This document shows, in pieces, positions 1 to 6,204 of a stretch of 8,533 nt of DNA. Positions within the stretch are counted from its first letter, which is position 1. Each line of letters opens with the position of its first letter. The position numbers and the translations under genes were made by a program. This DNA comes from JBBSHE01 sp038253325 (GTDB lineage Bacteria > Actinomycetota > Actinomycetes > Propionibacteriales > Nocardioidaceae), in NCBI GenBank assembly GCA_038253325.1, contig JBBSHE010000076.1, positions 1 through 8,533 on the forward strand, in the 5' to 3' direction. The notes below the pieces were generated by a model, which made no database searches, was not told the DNA's origin, and saw only the letters and a program-made list of their open reading frames with translations.

Positions 1-2
1 AA

Positions 3-197
3 TTCGACCTCGCCCATGCGCCCGACGAGGTCAGCGAACACTATCCGGGTGTCGATCACGACTTGCTACGCGAGTGCCGGACCCTCGTGCTGGCGATGAT
101 CACAACGTGGCGCTGGGATGGAGGCGACCAACTCCCAAACGGGCGCCAGCTGGGCACCGAGTGGCTCAGCCAGATCCGAGCAGCGCTCGATCGCTAA
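3..197 (+). CDS. Hypothetical protein, 3' end only
   Basis: An open frame enters from the left edge and ends at TAA 195-197, giving 64 residues of a C-terminus. The visible peptide is acidic and then amphipathic (it contains HYPGVDHDLLRECRTLVLAM and ends WLSQIRAALDR). I see no membrane segment and no catalytic motif I can name. I do not recognise the family. The frame is supported by being open from the edge, by high third-position GC, and by a protein-like composition that neighbouring frames lack. The next gene has its own ribosome binding site 95 bases downstream, so they need not be one operon. The start lies outside the window. Confidence 0.55.
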   Translation, partial: FDLAHAPDEVSEHYPGVDHDLLRECRTLVLAMITTWRWDGGDQLPNGRQLGTEWLSQIRAALDR

Positions 198-291
198 GGG
201 CTGAATACCGATCGACCACCGGGTTAGCAGACTTCGCATGGGGGCGTGCCTGTCGCGCGCGCCGCTTTAAGGTGTTGGGCGGATGCCGCAG

Positions 292-298
292 AAGGGAG
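292..298 (+). promoter_or_regulatory. Ribosome binding site of the broken immunity-like gene
   Basis: AAGGGAG lies 8 bases before ATG 307. This good Shine-Dalgarno match favours ATG 307 over the in-frame ATG at 283, which lies upstream of the site. Confidence 0.6.
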
Positions 299-306
299 TG
301 CCAACC

Positions 307-803
307 ATGATCCTCCCGAAGGTCCGAGACCCGCGCTTCGTGACGATCCGCCGCGGTGGGACCCTCACCGATTTCGATCACCAGCTTCTGGCTCTTTGGG
401 CGGCATCGTGCGCGGAGCACGTCCTTGACCTGTTCGAGTCGGCTCAGCCTGAGGACTCGCGACCGCGTCAGGCGATCGCGCATGCCGCGCCTGGGCGCGT
501 AGCGAGGTCAAGATGATCCAGGCTCGCACGGCGGCCGGCCATGCAATGGCCGCGGCCCGAGACCTGCGTGGGGCAGCACGGCATGCCCCGTACGCTGCTG
601 GTCAGGCCGGGGCCGTCGCGCACGAACTCGGTGCGGCCGCCTATGCGATCAAGGCCGCACGTGCTGCCGCTCCGGAAGGCGAGGCCGCAGGACTAGTTGA
701 GTGCCGGTGGCAGCGTGACCAGCTCCCGGAGGCGATTCGCGAGCTCGTACTTGACGACCAGCGGTTGCAGAACGGCATCTGCTGGTCAGTATTTGACTGC
801 TAA
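307..803 (+). pseudogene. Putative immunity protein (Imm-5-like), frameshifted
   Basis: Two adjacent frames make one protein of about 165 residues. Frame 1 from ATG 307 reads MILPKVRDPRFVTIRRGG and continues to the residues QAIAHA near 486. The homologous reading then continues in frame 3 as RAWARSEVKMIQ, on through GHAMAAARDLRGAARHA, to the end ECRWQRDQLPEAIRELV...CWSVFDC and TAA 801-803. The junction CATGCCGCGCCTGG looks like one lost C (CAT GCC CGC GCC TGG expected). In frame 1 translation stops at TGA 514-516. From memory, intact relatives are alanine-rich helical proteins annotated as putative immunity protein (Imm-5-like domain). They read AVAHVAAHELG where this one reads AVAHELG, and they have a slightly longer GEAEAAG stretch, so small in-frame deletions may add to the damage. 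A sequencing error or a recoding site are the alternatives to a true pseudogene. The family function is not established as far as I know. Confidence 0.75.
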
Positions 804-909
804 GGGCGCGTCGGGCGCCAGTCAACGATGGGCTTGCGGCGACCCAGGTTGGACCGCCTGGACCGCGTCAGGAAGGGTTTGCTCGTGAGTCGCGGCCGGC
901 TCGTCGGCG

Positions 910-915
910 TAGACT
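910..915 (+). promoter_or_regulatory. -10 element of a leaderless antitoxin promoter
   Basis: TAGACT fits the actinobacterial TANNNT -10 hexamer and ends 6 bases before ATG 922, which would place transcription start at the A of the start codon. There is no Shine-Dalgarno sequence in between and no convincing -35 box. Binding of the antitoxin here would give autoregulation, as is usual for such modules, but no operator palindrome is evident. Confidence 0.5.
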
Positions 916-921
916 GACGCC

Positions 922-1167
922 ATGTCGCTGAGCGAATCGGAGTTTTACGAGGCCGGGATGTCCCTGCCTCCTGACGTGCGCAAGCACGTTGCTCTGCGGT
1001 TGCTCGAATCGGTCGACCCGGACGAGGCCTTCGACCTGGGGTCGGAGTCGTGGTTGCGCACCGAAGCCGCTGCCGCTTACGACTCGCTGAAGGCCGATCC
1101 GTCGCGGGCTATCCCGGCCGAGGACGTCCGGGCTCGACTCGAGAGCAAGTGGGCCGCCCGTTCATGA
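922..1167 (+). CDS. Addiction-module antitoxin (TIGR02574-like)
   Basis: This 81-residue protein is the likely antitoxin of a type II toxin-antitoxin pair. It would bind and neutralise the toxin encoded directly downstream. The N-terminal half (about residues 5-35) carries the pattern of the putative addiction-module component family: a helix, then SLPPDVRKHVALRLLESVD. The C-terminal half (about 42-81) has an SWLRTEAAAAYDSLKADPSR segment and then IPAEDVRARLESKW, matching the usual 'E...R......G....IPAEEV...L' toxin-wrapping tail. Length is typical (about 70-85). The start at ATG 922 is chosen because the family match begins here and the -10 hexamer sits 6 bases upstream. Its TGA overlaps the toxin ATG as ATGA. 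No DNA-binding domain is obvious. The family assignment is from memory of the motif pattern. Confidence 0.82.
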   Translation: MSLSESEFYEAGMSLPPDVRKHVALRLLESVDPDEAFDLGSESWLRTEAAAAYDSLKADPSRAIPAEDVRARLESKWAARS

Positions 1168-1505
1168 CGGGCCGGATCAACTTCACTCCCGAAGCCGAAC
1201 GGCAACTCAATGAGCTCGACGACTGGATCACCAAATTGGCGTCGGCTGACAGCGCTCGACGTTTCGTTTCGGCGATCCTCGACCACATCGACGGCATCCT
1301 GGTGTTCCCGCTCGCCGGCCGAGCTCGCGACGACGTCCGACCGGGCCTGCGGACAACCACTTTCAGGAAGCGGACGCTCGTTGCCTACGAGGTCGACGAG
1401 TCGTCCGGTGAACTCGTGGTCAACATCCTCGGCGTCTTCCACGGCGGCCAGGACTGGCAGGCCGCGCTCGGCGACGAGGAAGACGGATCCGAGGAGGGTC
1501 GGTGA
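1164..1505 (+). CDS. RelE/ParE family toxin
   Basis: This 113-residue protein is the likely toxin partner of the upstream antitoxin. RelE-type members cleave mRNA on the ribosome and ParE-type members poison gyrase; the sequence alone does not decide which. The frame shows the ParE/RelE fold signature: INFTPEAERQLNELDDWI at residues 5-22, VFPLAGRARDDVRPGLRTT at about 47-65, FRKRTLVAYEVD at 67-78, and the terminal strand VVNILGVFHGGQDWQAAL at 85-102. The last strand and the GR..DDVRPGLR loop resemble ParE more than canonical RelE. ATG 1164 shares the ATGA overlap with the antitoxin stop and has no good ribosome binding site, so translation probably depends on coupling. A longer in-frame start at 1050 was rejected because it lies inside the antitoxin gene and adds no family sequence. 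The last 12 residues are an acidic, probably disordered tail. Confidence 0.85.
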   Translation: MTGRINFTPEAERQLNELDDWITKLASADSARRFVSAILDHIDGILVFPLAGRARDDVRPGLRTTTFRKRTLVAYEVDESSGELVVNILGVFHGGQDWQAALGDEEDGSEEGR

Positions 1506-1513
1506 CGCGTCTG

Positions 1514-1533
1514 TGCGTGGCAAATGCGTGGCA
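1514..1533 (+). repeat. 9-bp direct repeat after the toxin gene
   Basis: TGCGTGGCA occurs at 1514-1522 and again at 1525-1533, an 11-base period, immediately after the toxin stop. The spacing of about one helical turn is compatible with a protein-binding site or an attachment-site remnant, but the repeat is short and could be chance. Confidence 0.3.
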
Positions 1534-1657
1534 GGAGGATCGTCGGCGACCGTTCGCGACCAACGCTCGCCAACGCGTTTGCGCAGGTCAGCCGCACAAT
1601 GCCAACGATGACCGACAACGGCCGCTGAGCGTGCCGCGCTTCCCCTGGTACTACTGA

Positions 1658-1683
1658 CCCGCACCGAGGGTATGGGCAGCGGG
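1658..1683. terminator. Weak hairpin between converging toxin and peptidase genes
   Basis: CCCGC at 1658-1662 can pair with GCGGG at 1679-1683 across a 16-base loop. It lies between the ends of two convergent genes, where a bidirectional terminator would be expected. There is no T-run on either strand and the loop is long, so this is only a candidate. Confidence 0.2.
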
Positions 1684-1701
1684 GAGATCCTCAGCCGCGG
1701 G

Positions 1702-3126
1702 TCACCAGGCGGTTGGTTTGGTCGATTCGTCGAGCCAGACGTGGAAGAAGTGGCGCAGGTCTTGGCCGGAGACATGCTCGGCGAGCCGACGGAACTGTTC
1801 GGTGGTGCCGTGCCCGTAGGCGTGCTGACGCACCCAGCTCCGCAGCACCTTGAAGAATGCCGCGCTGCCGATCTTGTCGCGCAGCGCTTGGAGCGTCATC
1901 GCGCCGCGGGCGTAGACCGGTCCCGAGAAGAGCTGGGCCGGGTCGGTGAAGTTGTCGGGCGCGATCGTCCAGAACCCTGACGATGCCGGGATCATGTACA
2001 GCCGGTTGAAGTTGCGCTGCGGCGCACGCGGGTGGAGTCGTGCCTGCCACAACCATTCCGAGTACGTCGCGAATCCCTCGTTGAGCCAGATGTCCTGCCA
2101 CCGGCGCAGGCTGACGGAGTCGCCGAACCACTGGTGCGACAGTTCGTGGACCAACGTCTGCACGTCGGTGCCGCCATCGAACGTCGGGCGCGTCTGCGTC
2201 TCTAGCGCGTACCCGACGCCTGTCGTGTCCACGATGATTCCCGCGTCGGCGAACGGGTACCGGCCGTATGTTGCAGTCAGGAACCGCAACGCGTTCCGGA
2301 TGTGCTTGGTGTGTGTCACGCTGCCGGTTAACGGGTCGATGAATGACCGGATCCGGATCGGCCCGGCGTGTGTTGTGACCTGACGAAACCGCCCGATCGA
2401 AACCGTCGCGAGGTACGACGTCATCGGAGCGTTCTCCGCCCAGACCCAGATCCCGCGCGGATGGTGGGTGGTGTGCCGGATGAGCCGTCCGTTCGACGCC
2501 GCAACGAGTCCCGCAGGCACGTCGAGGCTGATCCGGTACGTCGCCTTGTCGAGCGGATGGTTGTTGCACGGGAACCACGACATCGCACCGACGGGCTCGG
2601 AGACGGCATCTGCGCCATCGGGCGTCTTGACCCATCCGTCTTGCGAGCCGTCCGGGTCGATGATGGTCTTCGGTACACCGTGGTACCGCACGACGACCGT
2701 GAACCGGGCGTGACGCGCCAGTGGATGTGCCGGTCGGATGACGAGTTCGTCACCGGCACGGTGGTATGCACTGCGTCGCCCGTCGACGGTGAGGGAGTCG
2801 ATGCGCAGCCGGTGGAAGTCGAGGTGGAAGCTGCGCAGCGACACCTTGGTCATCGCGCTGAGCGTCGTGGTGGCATTGATCACGCCGGTCTGCGCCGCGA
2901 ACCGCAGCTTTATGTCGTAGTGCGCGACCTGATACCCGCTGTTGCCCGCGTACGGGAACAACCGGTCGCCGACTCCCGGGCCGCCGGCGACCGGTTCCGG
3001 ATGCGTTGCCGCCGTTGACCGGGCCGCCGCGGTTCCGGGCAGGGTGGCGAGCAGCACTGCAGCGACCGCAGCAAACCTCGTCGCCCCGCGCGCATAACGA
3101 GGTTTCCACCAGGGTCCGTTTGGCAT
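1702..3126 (-). CDS. Secreted M1 family zinc metallopeptidase
   Basis: This 474-residue protein is a gluzincin aminopeptidase-like enzyme, probably exported and acting on peptides outside the cell. Residues 1-36 form a Sec-type signal peptide: basic KPRYARGATR, a hydrophobic core, then GTAAA as the likely cleavage region; no lipobox is seen. An M1 N-terminal beta domain follows (about 65-250). The catalytic domain carries HELSH at 327-331 and WLNEGF with Glu350, spaced as HEXXH-X18-E for zinc binding. PVYARGA places Tyr405 at the usual catalytic tyrosine. The exopeptidase motif, GAMEN in PepN-type enzymes, is here YALETQTRP (306-314), a form I associate with secreted actinobacterial M1 members. 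The protein ends at about 470 and lacks the large C-terminal helical domain of 850-residue PepN enzymes. The start is fixed by GGAAGGA 5 bases upstream. It is divergent from the pnt operon with no evident shared function. Confidence 0.93.
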   Translation of the reverse strand: MPNGPWWKPRYARGATRFAAVAAVLLATLPGTAAARSTAATHPEPVAGGPGVGDRLFPYAGNSGYQVAHYDIKLRFAAQTGVINATTTLSAMTKVSLRSFHLDFHRLRIDSLTVDGRRSAYHRAGDELVIRPAHPLARHARFTVVVRYHGVPKTIIDPDGSQDGWVKTPDGADAVSEPVGAMSWFPCNNHPLDKATYRISLDVPAGLVAASNGRLIRHTTHHPRGIWVWAENAPMTSYLATVSIGRFRQVTTHAGPIRIRSFIDPLTGSVTHTKHIRNALRFLTATYGRYPFADAGIIVDTTGVGYALETQTRPTFDGGTDVQTLVHELSHQWFGDSVSLRRWQDIWLNEGFATYSEWLWQARLHPRAPQRNFNRLYMIPASSGFWTIAPDNFTDPAQLFSGPVYARGAMTLQALRDKIGSAAFFKVLRSWVRQHAYGHGTTEQFRRLAEHVSGQDLRHFFHVWLDESTKPTAW

Positions 3127-3131
3127 CGCGA

Positions 3132-3138
3132 TCCTTCC
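3132..3138 (-). promoter_or_regulatory. Ribosome binding site of the M1 peptidase gene
   Basis: Read on the minus strand this is GGAAGGA, 5 bases before the ATG at 3126-3124. It settles the start choice and shows that this gene, unlike several neighbours, has a conventional leader. Confidence 0.7.
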
Positions 3139-3180
3139 ACGGGCAGCGACCGCATCACTGCTTCGACGTGATTGGTTGTG

Positions 3181-3186
3181 ACGCTA
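3181..3186 (-). promoter_or_regulatory. Candidate -10 box for the M1 peptidase gene
   Basis: TAGCGT on the minus strand fits TANNNT and would give a leader of roughly 48 bases before the ATG at 3126, long enough for the Shine-Dalgarno site. No clear -35 box is seen. Confidence 0.3.
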
Positions 3187-3356
3187 CCCGGGCCTGACGT
3201 CGTGCGCGACCGCGTGCCCCGGTCGACATCGTGGACGCCGGCATCGGCGCCTTGGCGCGCGCATCCCGAGGTTGGTGTCTCCGGTTCCGCTGGCGGACGG
3301 CGAAAGCGTTGCGGGACACCCAGCCCCGGGTTCGTCGGGGTGATGGCCGGGTGCAA

Positions 3357-3362
3357 TAGGTT
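3357..3362 (+). promoter_or_regulatory. -10 element of a leaderless pnt operon promoter
   Basis: TAGGTT ends 7 bases before GTG 3370, so transcription should begin at or next to the start codon of pntAa. The same hexamer precedes upp in this window. There is no ribosome binding site before GTG 3370, which agrees with leaderless translation. Confidence 0.55.
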
Positions 3363-3369
3363 CGACCCT

Positions 3370-4500
3370 GTGCTGATCGCTGTCACCAAAGAGACCCGCG
3401 AAGGCGAGGCCAGGGTCGCCCTGGTCCCCGACCTGGTCTCCAAACTGGTCGACTGGGGATACCACGTCGGTGTCGAGCACGACGCGGGTGTCAGCGCGCT
3501 GTACGCCGACGACGCCTACGCGGACGCTGGTGCCGACGTGGGCGGCGACGCGTTGGCGACGGCGGGTTTGGTGGTCAGCGTGCAGCCGCTCGCCACCGCA
3601 CAGCTACGCCGGCTCCAGCCGGGGACGAGCACGATTTCGTTCCTACCGACGAACCAGCCCGTCGCTGAGGTCACCGACCGACGGGACCTCGACCTGACGT
3701 CGTACGCGATGGAATTCGTCCCGCGGATCTCGCGGGCGCAGTCGATGGACGCGCTCAGCTCGCAGGCGCTCGTGTCGGGCTATCGCAGCGTGGTGGTGGC
3801 TGCCGGGAGGCTGCGGAAGTTCTTCCCGCTCAGCATGACCGCCGCCGGGACTGTGTCACCTGCGGAGGTACTCGTGCTCGGCGCCGGGGTGGCCGGACTA
3901 CAGGCGATCGCGACCGCGAAGCGGCTGGGCGCCGTCGTCAAGGGGTACGACGTGCGTGCCGCGGCCGCGGAGGAGATCCGGTCGATGGGGGCGGTCGCCA
4001 TCGAGCTGGAGCTCGAGACGCTCGAAGGTGCCGGCGGCTATGCCCGCGAGATGACGGAAGGTCGCGCCGAGAGGCAACGCGAGCTGCTCGCGCCGTACGT
4101 CGCCGACGCCGACGCGTTGATCACGACCGCTGCGGTCCCCGGACGGCAGGCTCCCCTGCTCGTCACGTCCGCCATGGTCGAGCAGATGCAGCTGGGCTCG
4201 GTCGTGATCGACCTCGCCGCCGAGTCCGGTGGCAACGTCGAAGGCGCCGTCGCGGGAAGCGTGGTCCAAATGGGCGGCGCACAGGTCTGGGGAGCATTGA
4301 ACGTACCCAGCCAGATGCCCGGACCTGCGAGTCGGCTGTATGCGCAGAACGTCGTGAACGTGATCGAGCTGATGACGGGAGACGACGGCTTCGCACCCGA
4401 CTTCGACGACGAGATCGTCGCCGCGATGTGCGTCACCCATCAAGGCGTCGTCCGACACGAGCCGACCCGCGCGCTGTTGGAAGGGGACCCCGATGAGTGA
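3370..4500 (+). CDS. pntAa: NAD(P)+ transhydrogenase subunit alpha part 1
   Basis: This 376-residue protein is domain I, the NAD(H)-binding peripheral subunit of the proton-translocating transhydrogenase. The enzyme moves hydride between NADH and NADP+ using the proton gradient and supplies NADPH. Family hallmarks are the N-terminus LIAVTKETREGEARVALVPD (residues 2-21), RISRAQSMDALSSQ (119-132), the Rossmann loop GAGVAG (171-176) with VKGYDVR after it, ITTAAVPGR (251-259) and VVIDLAAESGGNVEG (278-292). Length matches the split-type subunit (about 380). GTG 3370 is preferred because the family begins with this LIAVTKE sequence and a -10 box sits 7 bases upstream. In-frame ATG 3343 adds nine non-conserved residues, and an upstream open stretch back to 3172 is not protein-like. 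Its last 8 bases overlap pntAb. Confidence 0.96.
   Translation: MLIAVTKETREGEARVALVPDLVSKLVDWGYHVGVEHDAGVSALYADDAYADAGADVGGDALATAGLVVSVQPLATAQLRRLQPGTSTISFLPTNQPVAEVTDRRDLDLTSYAMEFVPRISRAQSMDALSSQALVSGYRSVVVAAGRLRKFFPLSMTAAGTVSPAEVLVLGAGVAGLQAIATAKRLGAVVKGYDVRAAAAEEIRSMGAVAIELELETLEGAGGYAREMTEGRAERQRELLAPYVADADALITTAAVPGRQAPLLVTSAMVEQMQLGSVVIDLAAESGGNVEGAVAGSVVQMGGAQVWGALNVPSQMPGPASRLYAQNVVNVIELMTGDDGFAPDFDDEIVAAMCVTHQGVVRHEPTRALLEGDPDE
4479..4487 (+). promoter_or_regulatory. Ribosome binding site of pntAb inside pntAa
   Basis: GGAAGGGGA lies 5 bases before ATG 4493, within the last codons of pntAa. Together with the 8-base overlap it supports coupled but independently initiated translation of pntAb. 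Confidence 0.6.
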
Positions 4501-4789
4501 ATCCGTCGTCTGGTTGACGATCTTCGTACTCAGTGTCTTTGTTGGGATCGAAGTGATCTCCAAGGTGTCGTCGACGCTGCACACCCCGTTGATGTCCGGC
4601 GCGAACGCGATTCACGGCGTGATTCTGCTCGGGGCGATCCTCGTCACCGGTTTGACCGACTCCACGCCGGTGGTGGTGCTCGGCCTGGTGGCGGTCGTGC
4701 TGGCCTCGATCAACATGGTCGGGGGCTTCGTCGTGACCGACCGGATGCTTCAGATGTTCAGTAGCCGCAATCGAGGCCCGCGCTCGTGA
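4493..4789 (+). CDS. pntAb: NAD(P)+ transhydrogenase subunit alpha part 2
   Basis: This 98-residue membrane protein supplies part of domain II, the proton channel of the transhydrogenase. It has three hydrophobic segments (about 6-24, 38-54 and 59-82). The conserved family motifs are TPLMSGANAIHGVI (residues 31-44) and INMVGGFVVTDRMLQMF (73-89). His41 within ANAIHG corresponds, as I recall, to the alpha2 histidine reported to matter for proton transfer in the split bacterial enzyme. The length is usual for split PntAb. ATG 4493 is fixed by a strong Shine-Dalgarno sequence. The gene overlaps pntAa by 8 bases and pntB by 4, so the three subunits are probably made in fixed proportion. Confidence 0.96.
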   Translation: MSESVVWLTIFVLSVFVGIEVISKVSSTLHTPLMSGANAIHGVILLGAILVTGLTDSTPVVVLGLVAVVLASINMVGGFVVTDRMLQMFSSRNRGPRS

Positions 4790-6165
4790 CGCCGACCTGG
4801 GCGCAGGTCGCGTACCTGCTCGCTGCCGTCTGCTTCATCGTTGCACTGAAGGGGCTGTCGTCTCCGAAGACCGCCCGAACCGGCAACCTGATCGGAGCGA
4901 CCGGCGCCGTACTGGCCTGCGTCACGGTGTTCTTCGCCGAGGATCTCAAGCACGTCGTGCCGATCCTGGTCGCGATCGCGGTCGGGACGGCGCTCGGGTT
5001 CGTCGGCGCGCAGCGGGTCCAGATGACCCAGATGCCGCAGCTGGTCGCGCTCTTCAACGGCGTCGGTGGTGCCGCCGCCGCCATCGTCGCGCTGATCGAG
5101 CTGCACGCGGCCGTCGCAGTGGGTCATGTCGCGAGGTTCGACCTGGTGGCGATCGCGTTCACGATCCTGATCGGCACGGTCAGCTTTTCGGGATCGTTGG
5201 TCACGTTTGCGAAGCTTCAGGAGCTGATGACGACCCGGCCGGTAATCTTCGGCGCCCTGCCGGTCGCGTTCGGCGGGGGTCTGCTGGCGGCGATCGTCTT
5301 GGGCGTGGTCGTCGTCGCGTCCCCCGTGATCTGGGCAGGGATCGTCCTTGCGCTTTTCGGGCTGGCCCTCGGTGTGCTGCTCGTCCTGCCGGTCGGTGGT
5401 GCCGACGTACCGATCGTGATCTCGCTGTTGAACGCGTTCACCGGTCTGTCCGTCGCTGCCGGGGGATACGTCCTCTCCAACACATTGCTCCTGGTGGCGG
5501 GCACATTGGTGGGCGCATCCGGGACACTGTTGACGAAGATGATGGCCACGGCGATGGGCCGGTCGCTGCTCAACACCCTGTTCGGGGCGTTGCGTGGCGG
5601 CTCCACGATGGGCGCAGGTGAGCTGAGCGACCGGCCGGTGCGTTCGGGCGCGCCGGCGGATGTGGCAATCCTGCTGGCGTACGCGAACCGGGTGATCGTC
5701 GTACCGGGCTACGGGTTGGCCGTCGCCCAGGCCCAGCACACGTTGCGCGAGCTCGTCGACGTCCTGGCGGAGAAGGGCGTCGAGATCGACTACGCCATCC
5801 ATCCCGTTGCGGGCCGGATGCCCGGTCACATGAACGTGCTGCTCGCCGAGGCACGCGTGCCGTACGAGCAGCTCAAGGAGATGAGCGAGATCAACGGTGA
5901 CTTCAAGCAGGCCGACGTCGTGCTCGTGGTCGGCGCGAACGACGTCGTGAACCCGGCCGCGAAGACAACGCCGGGCGCTCCGATCTATGGGATGCCGATA
6001 CTGAACGCCAACGAGGCCAAGCAGGTCGTGTTCATGAAGCGGTCGATGCGACCGGGGTTCGCGGGGATCGACAACGAGCTGCTGTTCGAGCCGACGACGA
6101 CCCTGCTCTTCGGCGACGCCAAGGACACGATGAGCAAGCTGCTGTCGGCCGTCAAGGCGCTCTGA
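4786..6165 (+). CDS. pntB: NAD(P)+ transhydrogenase subunit beta
   Basis: This 459-residue protein carries the rest of the membrane domain and the NADP(H)-binding domain III. Residues 5-260 hold about eight to nine hydrophobic segments, including the conserved MTQMPQLVALFNGVGG (80-95) and the VPIVISLLNAFTGLSVAAGG region (208-227). Domain III (about 288-459) has the nucleotide fold VPGYGLAVAQAQ (306-317), HPVAGRMPGHMNVLLAEA (339-356), VGANDVVNPAA (382-392), GMPILNANEAKQV (402-414), and KRSMRPGFAGIDNELLFE (418-435), which closes over NADP(H). It starts with GTG 4786, whose GTGA overlaps the pntAb stop; a weak GAGG lies 9 bases upstream. Residue 91 is Asn where E. coli PntB has the channel His91, which fits a split enzyme using a histidine in PntAb. 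The stop codon is also the first base triplet of a 21-bp tandem duplication. Confidence 0.97.
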   Translation: MTPTWAQVAYLLAAVCFIVALKGLSSPKTARTGNLIGATGAVLACVTVFFAEDLKHVVPILVAIAVGTALGFVGAQRVQMTQMPQLVALFNGVGGAAAAIVALIELHAAVAVGHVARFDLVAIAFTILIGTVSFSGSLVTFAKLQELMTTRPVIFGALPVAFGGGLLAAIVLGVVVVASPVIWAGIVLALFGLALGVLLVLPVGGADVPIVISLLNAFTGLSVAAGGYVLSNTLLLVAGTLVGASGTLLTKMMATAMGRSLLNTLFGALRGGSTMGAGELSDRPVRSGAPADVAILLAYANRVIVVPGYGLAVAQAQHTLRELVDVLAEKGVEIDYAIHPVAGRMPGHMNVLLAEARVPYEQLKEMSEINGDFKQADVVLVVGANDVVNPAAKTTPGAPIYGMPILNANEAKQVVFMKRSMRPGFAGIDNELLFEPTTTLLFGDAKDTMSKLLSAVKAL

Positions 6166-6204
6166 CCGTCGGCCTTGTCGCTTTGACCGTCGGCCTTGTC
6201 GCTT
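6163..6204 (+). repeat. Perfect 21-bp tandem duplication at the pntB stop
   Basis: Bases 6163-6183 are repeated exactly at 6184-6204. The unit starts TGACCGTCGG and ends TTGTCGCTT, and its first three bases are the pntB stop codon. It runs into repeat copy A, which begins at about 6203. With no mismatch between the copies it is likely recent, probably produced by replication slippage. Confidence 0.9.

Noticed and set aside
1506..1628. 41-codon open stretch in the toxin frame after its stop, containing a possible 34-residue peptide from ATG 1524
   Set aside because: It is short and lacks a start signal or recognisable family. I considered an integrase C-terminal remnant, but nothing in it supports that.
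1691..2635. 314-residue minus-strand frame overlapping the M1 peptidase
   Set aside because: It is on the same strand as the M1 gene but shifted in frame; its Arg/Ala/His-rich sequence has no family pattern, while the M1 frame has all catalytic motifs.
3154..3172. ATCAC...GTGAT inverted repeat in the M1/pnt divergent region
   Set aside because: The arms are only 5 bp with a 9-base spacer, which is expected by chance in a region of this size.
3172..3369. N-terminal extension of PntAa by up to 66 residues
   Set aside because: The extension is not conserved in the family and has no ribosome binding site; the family sequence starts exactly at GTG 3370 and a -10 box precedes it.
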